The notes: generated by a model not told the origin, from the sequence alone. A DNA stretch of 60,908 bases from Methylohalomonas sp964522485 (GCA_964522485.1 CAZFUS010000004.1:1-60908), one strand, 5' to 3'. Positions 47,253 to 56,098 are shown, counted from the stretch's first letter. Program-made: numbers and translations.

Positions 47253-49112
47253 TCAGATCGAGAGCGACTGTAACCGCCGGCCGCCGTATACCAGGTTAAC
47301 CAAAGCACGGGTACCGACAATCGCGGTAAACATCGAACAGATGATGCCCAGTGACAATGTAACGGCAAAGCCCTTGATCGGGCCGGTGCCAAAGCTGAAC
47401 AGCACCACCGCGGCGATCAGCGTAGTGATATTGGCATCCGCAATCGTTGAAAAAGCCTTCTCATAACCGGCATGGATGCTGGACTGGGGTGAATTGCCGT
47501 TACGCAGTTCCTCGCGGATGCGCTCATAGATAAGCACATTGGCATCCACCGCCATACCGACCGTGAGCACGATACCGGCAATACCCGGCAGCGTGAGGGT
47601 GGCCTGCAGCAGTGACAGCAGCGCGATCAGCAGTACCAGGTTAACGGTCAGTGCCAGATTGGCGACCAGACCGAACATTCGATAATAAACCGCCATGAAC
47701 ACCAGTACGAGGGCAAAGCCGAGCATCACCGCAAGAAAACCCTGCTCGATGTTTTCCTGGCCCAGACTCGGGCCGATGGTGCGCTCCTCGATGATTTCGA
47801 GTGGGGCCGCCAGTGCGCCGGCACGCAACAGCAGTGCCAGATTGCGTGCTTCCTGTGTTGATTCCAGGCCGGTGATCTGAAAGCGCTTGCCAAGCTGTTC
47901 ACGGATGGTGGCAATATTGATGACTTCTTCTATGGTCTCCTTGCGTTTGACCAGTTCACCCGAGTCATCGCGCACGGTTTCGGTCTTGTTTTCGATGTAG
48001 ACCGTGGCCATGGGGTTGCCAACCTCTTCGCCGGTACGGCGCGAGAATATACGCGCGCCCTTGCCATCCAGCGTTATGTACACTGCCGGCCCACCGCTCA
48101 CCTGATCGATACCGGAAGATGCATCGATAATCGAATCACCGGTCAGCATGATTTCCTTTTTCAGCAGTACGGGTTCACCGCCGCGTTCATAATAAAGTTT
48201 GGCACCCGCCGGCACACGTCCGTCAATCGCATCCTGGACACTGTTCTCGCTGTCGACCATGCGGAATTCGAGGGTCGCAGTCGCACCCAGAATATCCTTG
48301 GCGCGGGCGGTATCCTGAACGCCGGGCAGCTGCACCACGATGCGATTATTGCCCTGCTGCTGGATGACCGGTTCGGCGACACCCAGTTCGTTCACACGCT
48401 TGCGCAAAGTAGTAATGTTCTGCTGCAGGGCAAAATCACGGGTTTCCTCAATACTCTGCTCGGACAGATTTGCGACCAGACGATGTTCGTCTGGTACACT
48501 CTCGGTCTCGAGATCGAGTTCGGGAAAATTACTGGCTATGACCGCCTCGGTCTGCTCGAGATCGGCCGCATCCCGCAGCCGGACCAGAACGCCCCCATCT
48601 CCGGCACGGCCGACACTGCGGTAACGAATTCGCTCTTCACGCAGCAGCCCGCGGATATCCGAAACGTAACGCTCTTCCGCCTTGTCCACGGCCGCTGCCA
48701 TATCGACTTCCATAAGAAAGTGCACGCCACCGCGCAGATCCAGACCCAGGAACATGGGTTCCGCATCCAGCGCCTGCAGCCAGGCCGGTGTTGCCGGCGC
48801 CAGATTCAAGGCAACGATATATTCGCGCTGCAGCGCTTCAGCCACGACATCGCGCGCCTCGATCTGGGCATCCGCATCCTCGAAACGAACGATCAGCGTG
48901 CCATTCTGCTGCTCGATGGATTTCGGCTGGAGTCTGGCGTCTTCCAGCGCTGCGCTCACTTCGAGTTCCGTCAGCTCGCCGATTTCGGCAGCACGCGCCG
49001 GTGATATCTGCAGGGCCGGATCCTTGCCGTAGAGATTGGGTAAGGCGTAAATGATGCCGACGATCAGAACGACAAGAACGAGCAGATATTTCCAGAGCGG
49101 ATAGCGGTTCAT
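47253..49112 (-). CDS. secD: Protein translocase subunit SecD
   Basis: 619 aa. N-terminal helix (about 8-26), large periplasmic domain with LGLDLRGGVHFLMEVD, and five C-terminal transmembrane helices ending near the VDANVLIYERIREEL motif. Order yajC-secD-secF as in E. coli. Confidence 0.97.
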   Translation of the reverse strand: MNRYPLWKYLLVLVVLIVGIIYALPNLYGKDPALQISPARAAEIGELTELEVSAALEDARLQPKSIEQQNGTLIVRFEDADAQIEARDVVAEALQREYIVALNLAPATPAWLQALDAEPMFLGLDLRGGVHFLMEVDMAAAVDKAEERYVSDIRGLLREERIRYRSVGRAGDGGVLVRLRDAADLEQTEAVIASNFPELDLETESVPDEHRLVANLSEQSIEETRDFALQQNITTLRKRVNELGVAEPVIQQQGNNRIVVQLPGVQDTARAKDILGATATLEFRMVDSENSVQDAIDGRVPAGAKLYYERGGEPVLLKKEIMLTGDSIIDASSGIDQVSGGPAVYITLDGKGARIFSRRTGEEVGNPMATVYIENKTETVRDDSGELVKRKETIEEVINIATIREQLGKRFQITGLESTQEARNLALLLRAGALAAPLEIIEERTIGPSLGQENIEQGFLAVMLGFALVLVFMAVYYRMFGLVANLALTVNLVLLIALLSLLQATLTLPGIAGIVLTVGMAVDANVLIYERIREELRNGNSPQSSIHAGYEKAFSTIADANITTLIAAVVLFSFGTGPIKGFAVTLSLGIICSMFTAIVGTRALVNLVYGGRRLQSLSI

Positions 49113-49148
49113 ACGTGGGAAGTCGTTATTGTTTTGCTACGGAGTGAT

Positions 49149-49475
49149 TCAAAGCGACTTCATTGTTCCCTTGGGCATGGTCGCGGACACGGCCTGTTTC
49201 TGTATCTTCACCTCGGTCTCCTTGCCGATTTCCAGCAGGATGAAGTTTTCGCCGATCTCCTTAATGCGACCGAGCAGACCGCCATTGGTAACAATCTCAT
49301 CGCCCTTGGCCAGGCCTTCGACCATCTGCTTGTGTTCCTTGGCGCGCTTCATCTGCGGCCGGATCATCAGAAAGTACATCAGGCCGATGAAGACCAGGGT
49401 CCAGATCAGCAGGCCGGTCCCGCTGGCACCGCCCTGCGCCCCTTGCGCCCAAGCATTCGAAATGAAGAAATCCAT
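49149..49475 (-). CDS. yajC: Preprotein translocase subunit YajC
   Basis: 108 aa from the ATG at 49475 (MDFFISNAWAQG), aligning with E. coli YajC; an ATG 6 codons upstream is less likely. One transmembrane helix (about 20-42), RPQMKRAKEHKQM cytoplasmic segment and GDEIVTNGGLLGRI. Accessory part of the SecDF-YajC complex. Confidence 0.95.
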   Translation of the reverse strand: MDFFISNAWAQGAQGGASGTGLLIWTLVFIGLMYFLMIRPQMKRAKEHKQMVEGLAKGDEIVTNGGLLGRIKEIGENFILLEIGKETEVKIQKQAVSATMPKGTMKSL

Positions 49476-49509
49476 AGATAGCCCGTCAACCATGTTCGAA
49501 AGCGGCGTA

Positions 49510-50625
49510 TTATGACATAGCTGTCGTGTGTTGCACGCGTGCAGCGTAAAAATCGCGGACGAATGTTTCCAGGCTGCCGGCGCTTATGGAAGCGCGCAGA
49601 TCCCGCATCAGCTTCTGGTAATAATGCAGGTTATGTAGCGTGTTCAGCCGCGCACCCAGCATTTCACCGGTCTTGTCCAGATGGTGCAGATAGGCGCGGC
49701 TGTAGTGGCGGCAAGTGTAGCAGCCGCAGTCCGGGTCCGGTGGCGCGGTGTTGAAGCGGTTCTCGGCATTACGCAGACGTGCGACGCCCCGGCGGGTGAA
49801 CAGGTGGGCATTGCGAGCGTTGCGGGTCGGCAAGACACAATCAAACATATCGACACCCCGGCAAACCGCCTCGACGATATCCTCGGGCCGGCCGACGCCC
49901 ATCAGGTAACGCGGCCGCTCCGCCGGCATCTGTGGCATAACGTGATCCAGTATCTCCAGCATCGTAATCTGCGGTTCACCGACCGACAGGCCGCCAATAG
50001 CATAACCGTCGAAACCGATCTCCAGCAGGCCGCCGAGTGAGGCATCACGCAGATCCGGAAACATGCCACCCTGAATAATGCCGAACAGCGCCGCCGGGTG
50101 GCCACCGTGGGCCGTCTTGCTGCGCGCGGCCCAGCGCAGCGAACGCTCCATGGCCGCCTGGACCGCCGCCTTGTCGGCCGGATAACCGATACAGTCGTCG
50201 AAAATCATGATGACGTCAGCTCCGAGTGCCCGCTGAACGCGCATGGAGGTTTCCGGGTCGAGATACACCCGGGCACCGTCCACCGGCGACCGGAAAGACA
50301 CTCCCGTGTCCGAGATCTTGCGGCTTGCGGCCAGACTGTAAACCTGGAAACCGCCGGAATCGGTCAGGATGGGGCCGTCCCAGTGCATGAACTCATGCAG
50401 GCCGCCATGGGCGGCGATAACTTCGGTGCCGGGGCGCAGCATCAAATGGAAAGTATTGCCGAGAATTATCTCGCTGCCGGCGGCGCGCAGTTCTCCCGGT
50501 GTCAGGGTCTTCACCGCGGCATAGGTGCCCACCGGCATAAACGCCGGCGTCTGTACCACGCCGCGCGGGAAACTGAGCCGGCCGCAGCGTGCGGCGCCAT
50601 CGCAGGCTGTCAGTTCAAATTCCAC
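49510..50625 (-). CDS. tgt: tRNA-guanine transglycosylase
   Basis: 371 aa from a GTG at 50625, preceded 4 nt upstream by AGGAG; an ATG at 50646 lacks such a site and overlaps queA more. Tgt swaps guanine-34 for preQ1 in GUN anticodons. Catalytic Asp89 is in LTDSGGFQ, the second Asp in DCVLPTRNARNAH, and the zinc site CGCYTCRHY is near residue 300. It overlaps queA by 11 nt. Confidence 0.95.
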   Translation of the reverse strand: MEFELTACDGAARCGRLSFPRGVVQTPAFMPVGTYAAVKTLTPGELRAAGSEIILGNTFHLMLRPGTEVIAAHGGLHEFMHWDGPILTDSGGFQVYSLAASRKISDTGVSFRSPVDGARVYLDPETSMRVQRALGADVIMIFDDCIGYPADKAAVQAAMERSLRWAARSKTAHGGHPAALFGIIQGGMFPDLRDASLGGLLEIGFDGYAIGGLSVGEPQITMLEILDHVMPQMPAERPRYLMGVGRPEDIVEAVCRGVDMFDCVLPTRNARNAHLFTRRGVARLRNAENRFNTAPPDPDCGCYTCRHYSRAYLHHLDKTGEMLGARLNTLHNLHYYQKLMRDLRASISAGSLETFVRDFYAARVQHTTAMS

Positions 50626-51670
50626 TGTTCTCCTCAGGAGATGCATCCGCCGCCGTCAGAAACATCGCATCACCGTAACTGAAAAACCGGTAGCGCTCCG
50701 CCACGGCATGGGCATAGGCGCGAAGCACATTCTCGCGGCCGGCAAAGGCGCACACCAGCATCAGCAGCGTCGATTCCGGCAGGTGAAAGTTGGTCAGCAA
50801 CGCATCGACCACCCGGAAACGATAACCCGGATAGATAAAGATATCCGTTTCACCCTGGAATGGCTGCAGCGTACCACCAGCGGCGGCGGTCTCGAGACTG
50901 CGCACGCTGGTGGTGCCGACGGCCACGACCCGTCCGCCGCGGGCGCGGGCCTGTATCACGGCGTCGCAAACATCCATATCCACCTGCATCAGTTCCCGGT
51001 GCATGCGGTGTTCGGCCAGGTCATCGACTCGTACCGGACTGAACGTGCCGAGACCGACATGCAGGGTGATATACGCCAGTTCAATGCCGGCGGCCTGCAG
51101 TGCCGCCAGCATGGCATCGGTGAAATGCAGGCCGGCGGTGGGTGCCGCCACCGCCCCGGGCTCTTGTGCGTAAACCGTCTGATACCGATCCCGGTCGACG
51201 CTTTCATCAATGCGGCGGATGTAGTGCGGCAGCGGCATGTGTCCATGGCACTGCAGCACTTCGGTCAGTGTCAGGCGGCCATGCAGCCTCAATCTGTATA
51301 AGTCACCAAGACGCTCACCAATTTCGAATGCAATATCATCGTCAACCAGAATCCGGCTGCCTGCGCGATTGGCTTTGCTCGCGCGCAGCTGCGCCACGAC
51401 TTCCCGTTCGCCGGTAATGCGCTCGACCATGATCTCGACCCGGCCGCCGGTCGGTTTGCGCGCGAACAGCCGCGCCGGTATCACGCGCGTGTTGTTCAGT
51501 ACCAGCAAATCGCCGGGCTGCAGCAGGGCCGGCAGATCGGTTATCAGTCGGTCGGCAAACGCGCCCGTGCGACCGTCCAGGGTCAGCAGCCGCGCCGCGT
51601 CGCGGCGCGCGGCCGGATACTGGGCGATCAGATTCTCGGGCAGATCGTAATAGAAATCCTGGCGACGCAT
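50615..51670 (-). CDS. queA: S-adenosylmethionine:tRNA ribosyltransferase-isomerase
   Basis: 351 aa from the ATG at 51670 (MRRQDFYYDLPENLIAQYP). QueA adds epoxycyclopentanediol from SAM to preQ1-tRNA. The family stretches LLVLNNTRVIPARLFARK and TTSVRSLE are present. The reading frame remains open upstream through the tRNA-Leu gene on the opposite strand, which is not coding. Operon queA-tgt. Confidence 0.96.
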   Translation of the reverse strand: MRRQDFYYDLPENLIAQYPAARRDAARLLTLDGRTGAFADRLITDLPALLQPGDLLVLNNTRVIPARLFARKPTGGRVEIMVERITGEREVVAQLRASKANRAGSRILVDDDIAFEIGERLGDLYRLRLHGRLTLTEVLQCHGHMPLPHYIRRIDESVDRDRYQTVYAQEPGAVAAPTAGLHFTDAMLAALQAAGIELAYITLHVGLGTFSPVRVDDLAEHRMHRELMQVDMDVCDAVIQARARGGRVVAVGTTSVRSLETAAAGGTLQPFQGETDIFIYPGYRFRVVDALLTNFHLPESTLLMLVCAFAGRENVLRAYAHAVAERYRFFSYGDAMFLTAADASPEENSGI

Positions 51671-51738
51671 GGCGCGCGATAGTAGCAGAAACGGTTCCCG
51701 GACAGCGCGGTTATCCTGCTCTCGTGCAATGTTCTTGT

Positions 51739-51744
51739 TATACT
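51739..51744 (+). promoter_or_regulatory. Candidate tRNA-Leu promoter (extended -10)
   Basis: TGTTATACT (TGn plus TATACT at 51739-51744) lies 15 nt before the tRNA, followed by a GC-rich CTGCGG discriminator as in stringently controlled stable-RNA promoters. The -35 is not good. Confidence 0.45.
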
Positions 51745-51759
51745 CTGCGGCCTTCAGCA

Positions 51760-51846
51760 GCCGGGATGGCGGAACTGGTAGACGCAGTGGACTCAAAATC
51801 CACCGGTGGTGACACCGTGCGAGTTCGACTCTCGCTCCCGGCACCA
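51760..51846 (+). tRNA. tRNA-Leu (anticodon CAA)
   Basis: 87 nt with encoded CCA. The acceptor stem pairs GCCGGGA with TCCCGGC. The anticodon stem GTGGA/TCCAC closes the loop CTCAAAA, so anticodon CAA, reading UUG. A long variable arm (CGGTGGTGACACCG) and T-loop GTTCGACTC are typical of class II tRNA-Leu. Confidence 0.97.
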
Positions 51847-51852
51847 AACATC

Positions 51853-51897
51853 ATTACGATCAGATGTGTATGTTGGCTATCCAACCTGCATCGTAAT
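51853..51897 (+). terminator. Stem-loop downstream of tRNA-Leu
   Basis: Outer arms ATTACGAT (51853-51860) and ATCGTAAT (51890-51897) are perfectly complementary, and inside them GTTGG and CCAAC flank a CTAT loop (51872-51885). A GGGTTTT tail follows. It may end the tRNA transcript or structure the leader of the sulfotransferase mRNA. Confidence 0.5.
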
Positions 51898-51911
51898 CAT
51901 GGGTTTTAATT

Positions 51912-52799
51912 ATGCCTCTCTATAAACCGATATTCATCGTTGGACACGGGCGTTGTGGATCGACCGTATTCCACGACGTCTTATGCCATCATCCCGATGT
52001 CGCCTGGTTCACACAGTTTCTCCAGAAATACCCTCACAGGCCTTACCTGAATGCCTGGGTCAACCGGTGTTTTGACCTTCCGGTTTTATCAACCCTTGCA
52101 GAATTCCTGGCTGCCAGACGCAAGATCTATCCCGTGGAACCGTACCGCTTCTGGGAACAGCATTGTCATGGCTTTGCGCGGCCTCACCGCGATCTGAAGG
52201 CAAAAGACGTCATTCCCCGCGTCATTCCACCGCTGGAGCGCGCGATTGCGAAAGCCATACCCTCCGGCAAGCGGCTGCTCGCAAAGATCACAGGCTGGCC
52301 GAGAATGGATTATCTGAAAGCGATCTTTCCAGACGCCAAGTTCGTGCACATCATTCGTGACGGCCGGGCGGTTGTCAGTTCCGTACTGGCTGCGCCCTAC
52401 TTCGATGGCTGGAGCGGACCCTATCAGTGGGCGCGCGGTGAGCTATCGGAAGAACAGTTCACTCAATGGAATGCCTCGGGACAATCCTTTGTCGTACTGG
52501 CAGCCATCGGCTGGGAAAACCGGATGAATGCTTTTGAAGAGGCCAAGCGTGATCTCACGGATGAAAATTATTTCGAATTCAAATACGAGGATTTCTGCGA
52601 GAATAAGGACACGACTCTGAAGCAGGTCGTGGAATTTCTGGAATTACCCGCCGGCTCAACAGGCAAATTTCTCGAACGGACCCGTCATATCCGCCTCAAG
52701 GCAACCAACGACAAATGGAAGAGTGATCTCAGCCGGCAACAGCAGGCAGATCTGGAAGCCTATTTAAAGCCCCTGCTGGAACGTTACGGTTACAATTGA
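51912..52799 (+). CDS. Sulfotransferase family protein
   Basis: 295 aa. The 5'-phosphosulfate (PAPS) loop GHGRCGST is at residues 11-18 and the 3'-phosphate motif VHIIRDGRAVVSS is near 145-157, in order for Sulfotransfer_1/3 enzymes. Such enzymes sulfate carbohydrates, lipids or peptides using PAPS. The acceptor cannot be told. It stands alone directly after tRNA-Leu, a common place for acquired genes. Confidence 0.85.
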   Translation: MPLYKPIFIVGHGRCGSTVFHDVLCHHPDVAWFTQFLQKYPHRPYLNAWVNRCFDLPVLSTLAEFLAARRKIYPVEPYRFWEQHCHGFARPHRDLKAKDVIPRVIPPLERAIAKAIPSGKRLLAKITGWPRMDYLKAIFPDAKFVHIIRDGRAVVSSVLAAPYFDGWSGPYQWARGELSEEQFTQWNASGQSFVVLAAIGWENRMNAFEEAKRDLTDENYFEFKYEDFCENKDTTLKQVVEFLELPAGSTGKFLERTRHIRLKATNDKWKSDLSRQQQADLEAYLKPLLERYGYN

Positions 52800-52943
52800 G
52801 CACTGACTGAAACAAAGGCATCGGTGCACCGGAACCATGAACGGGGAAGGGTCCGTGGCGCGTATCTGAAAAAGAGACTATCAATCGCTCAATAGAAACA
52901 GCCGGATTCAGTCGGCGCTGTATTTAAACACACACGAGTTCGA

Positions 52944-53693
52944 TTAATCCGCAGACTCCTCACACAGTCCGCCGAGCTCTGCGACCAAACCGCGCAGCTC
53001 AGCCAGGGCGCTGTTCAGTAATTCAATATCAACGCCGCTCAGTACGATGTTCACGCCTTTTTTATGCGCACTGAAGAACGGATAGCTGCCTATGGCAAGC
53101 CCCGGATAACGGGCCTGCAGTGCAGTCAGGGCGGAGGCGAGCTCACCCTCACGACGATCAGTAGTCAGTGTCCGACTGAGGATAGGGCGGCCGTGCCGCA
53201 GACGATCGGCAAGACCGTCAAACATCGCCTGCATTACGGCGGGTATTCCTGCCAGCACAAACACGTTTTCGATCTGGAAACCCGGCGCCCCACTCAGCGG
53301 ATTATCAACCAGTATCGCACCGGCCGGCATGTCCGCCATGCGCAGGCGCGCATCATTAACATCACTGCCGTAGAAGGCACGCAAAAGCTGTTCTGCCTGC
53401 GGATGCCGTTCGAGCGACCGATCGAAGGCGCGGGCTACAGCCGCCGAAGTAATATCATCATGGGTCGGACCGATACCACCGGTGGTGAACACATAATCAA
53501 ATCGCCGCCGGCTATCATTCACATTATGAATGATAGCGTCGCTGTCATCGGGAATGACCCGGGCTTCGGTCAGGCGGATACCAAGCCCAGCCAACCGCCG
53601 GCCTACAAACGCCAGATTTTTATCCTGGGTGCGTCCGGACAGGAGTTCGTTGCCGATAAGCAACAGAAAAGCGCTGGGTGAGCTAGCTGACAT
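52944..53693 (-). CDS. CinA-like molybdopterin-binding-fold protein
   Basis: 249 aa from the ATG at 53693. The MoaB/Mog-like fold is shown by LLIGNELLSGRTQDKNLAFV and TTGGIGPTHDD. It matches the N-terminal part of CinA but lacks the C-terminal nicotinamide-mononucleotide deamidase domain, and resembles the COG1058-only branch. CinA-N can act as an ADP-ribose/NMN-related hydrolase; the activity here is unknown. Confidence 0.85.
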   Translation of the reverse strand: MSASSPSAFLLLIGNELLSGRTQDKNLAFVGRRLAGLGIRLTEARVIPDDSDAIIHNVNDSRRRFDYVFTTGGIGPTHDDITSAAVARAFDRSLERHPQAEQLLRAFYGSDVNDARLRMADMPAGAILVDNPLSGAPGFQIENVFVLAGIPAVMQAMFDGLADRLRHGRPILSRTLTTDRREGELASALTALQARYPGLAIGSYPFFSAHKKGVNIVLSGVDIELLNSALAELRGLVAELGGLCEESAD

Positions 53694-53831
53694 GAGAAAT
53701 CCCGGTCGTGGATCCGGGATATGATTCAAAACCGCGCCGCCCGTCGCAAGCAAAAAATGGCACGTCCCTGTGCTACCAAGTTATCGCTGAGCTGCAAATA
53801 CAATGTAGTCCATACTTAATATAAATGCAAA

Positions 53832-53846
53832 CGATTTTTATTATCA
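53832..53846. promoter_or_regulatory. Possible Fur-like box upstream of regB
   Basis: CGATTTTTATTATCA matches the 7-1-7 Fur consensus TGATAATnATTATCA at 11 of 14 positions, the right half perfectly. It sits in an AT-rich stretch about 80 nt upstream of regB. The left half is weak, so this is only a lead. Confidence 0.25.
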
Positions 53847-53925
53847 TTACTAAACATATTAGGCCGCGGCGATTGCGGCGGCCGCGTTATAATCAATACG
53901 CGTAAGAGTTCCTCAGAGATGCGTC

Positions 53926-55200
53926 TTGTCTGAATCCGATCCTTCATTTCACCAGCGCCGGCTGCAGTATCTGCTGTTATTGAGGTTGCTGGCGATTGGG
54001 GCCCAGCTGCTCGCCCTGGCGCTGATGGCCTGGGGCTTCGATATCCGCCTGCCGTGGTTGCCGGTCGGCTTCATCATCACGGGTCTGCTTGTGTACACAG
54101 CTATAACCTGGTACCGCACGCGTCAGTCCGACGCGATCCGCGATGGCGCAATTTACCGGCAGCTGTTGGTCGATGTGACAGCCCTGAGCGGGCTGGTCTA
54201 TTTCACCGGTGGTTCGGTGAATCCCTTTATCACGCTATTCCTGCTGCCCATCACATTCGCCGCGGCCAGCCTGCCATCACGCTACACCTGGACGGTCGCC
54301 TGCACGGCTATCGCCGCCTATACCCTGCTGATGTTCTTCAATCAGCCTTTCCTGCAGAGCCATACCCACGCCAGCAGTTTCTCACTGCATCTGTGGGGTA
54401 TGTGGTACGGTTTCATCATCAGCGCCGCGCTGCTGGTCTATTTCGTCGGCCGGCTCGGCCGGGCCCTGCAGCAGCGTGACCGAAGTCTGGCGACAGCACG
54501 GGAAGAGGCCCTGCGCGCTGAACAGCTGATTGCCATGGGAACGCTGGCCACCGGCACCGCCCATGAACTCGGTACACCGCTGTCTACGATGGCGGTACTG
54601 GTCAGGGACCTGCAACAGGATCCCCCTGACCGGGTCGAACTGGACGAATCCCTGAGTTGTCTGCGTGAACAGATCGATCGCTGCAAGACCGTGCTGGCCC
54701 GGCTGGCCAGTGATGCCGGCGAGCTGCAGGCAGATGCCGGCCAGCGGCAGCCGGTTTCCGTGTACCTCGATACGGTACTGCAGGAATGGCAGCAGCTGGG
54801 TGCGGGTATCGCGGTCCAGACCGACTGGCGGGGGCCGCGGCCGGGACCGGCGATCATTGCTGACAGAACCATTACCCAGGCCTTGCTCAATGTCTTCAAC
54901 AATGCCGCCGACGCGGGCGCCGAACGAATTGACCTGTCCTGTCATTGGGACGAAGACAGCCTGCATCTGACCGTAACCGATGACGGCAGCGGACTGACGG
55001 CCGACGCCAAATCACATATAGGCAACCTCCCTTACAGTGATAAACCGGCTGGTAAAGGCATGGGACTGGGATTATTTCTGGCCCGCCTGACTCTGCAACG
55101 TTTCGGTGGCAGTCTGGAGATTGATGATCACGCGGCGGGCGGAACGCGAGTCGGGATTTTCCTGCCACTGCGACCGATCCTGGCGGGGAGCGATGTCTGA
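53926..55200 (+). CDS. regB: RegB/PrrB-type redox sensor histidine kinase
   Basis: 424 aa from a TTG start. About six N-terminal membrane helices contain the quinone-sensing heptapeptide GGSVNPF (95-101), the RegB signature GGxxNPF. The phosphorylated His213 is in GTAHELGTPLS, and Cys253 in DRCKTVLARL matches the redox-active Cys of RegB. The C-terminal HATPase has N, G1 and G2 boxes (NVFNNAADAG, DDGSGL, KGMGLGL). It would phosphorylate RegA encoded directly downstream. Also related to Pseudomonas RoxS. Confidence 0.9.
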   Translation: MSESDPSFHQRRLQYLLLLRLLAIGAQLLALALMAWGFDIRLPWLPVGFIITGLLVYTAITWYRTRQSDAIRDGAIYRQLLVDVTALSGLVYFTGGSVNPFITLFLLPITFAAASLPSRYTWTVACTAIAAYTLLMFFNQPFLQSHTHASSFSLHLWGMWYGFIISAALLVYFVGRLGRALQQRDRSLATAREEALRAEQLIAMGTLATGTAHELGTPLSTMAVLVRDLQQDPPDRVELDESLSCLREQIDRCKTVLARLASDAGELQADAGQRQPVSVYLDTVLQEWQQLGAGIAVQTDWRGPRPGPAIIADRTITQALLNVFNNAADAGAERIDLSCHWDEDSLHLTVTDDGSGLTADAKSHIGNLPYSDKPAGKGMGLGLFLARLTLQRFGGSLEIDDHAAGGTRVGIFLPLRPILAGSDV

Positions 55201-55735
55201 ATCCGATCAGTTGCTGTTGGTCGACGATGACCCGACTTTCTGCCGGGTCATGGCGCGGGCATTGTCACGGCGCGGCCTTAACGTTATCCAGGCCGGTTCC
55301 GTAACCACGGCTGCAAGCCACGCCCGGCAGACGCCGCCGGCTTATGCCGTAATCGACCTCAATATGCCGGGCGAATCCGGCCTGCAGCTCATCCCGGCGC
55401 TGCTGGCATTCAATCCCGAAGTCCGGATCGTCGTCCTGACCGGCTACGCCAGCATTGCCACAGCGGTTGAAGCGATCAAACTGGGGGCTACCCACTATCT
55501 GACGAAACCCGCCGACGCCGACCAGGTACTAAGTGCATTCGATCTGCAATCCGGTGATGCAGCCATGGCAGTGGCAGAACAGCCAATACCACTCGGGCGG
55601 GTCGAATGGGAGCATATCCAGCGGGTACTCAGTGAATGTGGCGGTAACATTTCGGAGACCGCCCGCCGGCTGGGCATGCACCGGCGAACGTTACAGAGAA
55701 AGCTGCAAAAACGACCGAGCCGTTCAGGGGATTGA
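55193..55735 (+). CDS. regA: RegA/PrrA/RoxR-type response regulator
   Basis: 180 aa from the ATG at 55193, overlapping the regB stop by 8 nt. Receiver domain: acidic DDD at 11-13, phospho-acceptor Asp55 in VIDLNMPG, and KPAD with the conserved Lys. The C-terminal Fis-type helix-turn-helix GNISETARRLGMHRRTLQRK is very close to that of RegA. Controls respiratory and, in other lineages, photosynthesis and carbon-fixation genes. Confidence 0.92.
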   Translation: MSESDQLLLVDDDPTFCRVMARALSRRGLNVIQAGSVTTAASHARQTPPAYAVIDLNMPGESGLQLIPALLAFNPEVRIVVLTGYASIATAVEAIKLGATHYLTKPADADQVLSAFDLQSGDAAMAVAEQPIPLGRVEWEHIQRVLSECGGNISETARRLGMHRRTLQRKLQKRPSRSGD

Positions 55736-55749
55736 TTGAAGGAAATCAG

Positions 55750-56034
55750 TCCGCAAATGAACGCGAATAAAACAGATTCAAGAATTCACTTTTTATTGTT
55801 TCTGCCTCTCGCAACGTCAAACAACCCAGCCCAAGACAATCGTTCGAAACGTTCAATTACACGGAATATTTAGCAGTGGCCCAATTTGAAATCTGTACGC
55901 TGAATCCTGTCATTTCAAGGGAACGAAGTGTCTGGGAAATCTGGCCGTTATGACACGAAAGGATTTCTCGCTCGCGCTCGAAATGACAACTGAGCCACTA
56001 TCGAATATTTGCGTTCTTCGCGTTCATTCGCGGA
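55750..56034. repeat. Nested inverted-repeat element in the regA-panD gap
   Basis: The 363-nt gap holds no gene. Outer arms TCCGCAAATGAACGCGAA (55750-55767) and TTCGCGTTCATTCGCGGA (56017-56034) are inverted with one mismatch. Inside, left 55908-55942 and right 55961-55988 (TGTCATTT.. and ..AAATGACA, with CTCGC and GGAAAT/ATTTC cores) form a second inverted pair, extended by AATATT..AGTGGC segments at both ends. The motifs are of the kind seen as dispersed repeats in other proteobacteria (from memory). Looks like a MITE or REP-type composite. Confidence 0.75.
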
Positions 56035-56098
56035 TATATTCTTGAACCGCTGCCCGTGCTTTACGGCCCGGCAGACCTGGAGACAGGGCCGGGAGTAC

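Noticed and set aside
51671..51847. N-terminal extension of QueA to 51847
   Set aside because: It would translate the antisense of tRNA-Leu; the family start is MRRQDF at 51670.
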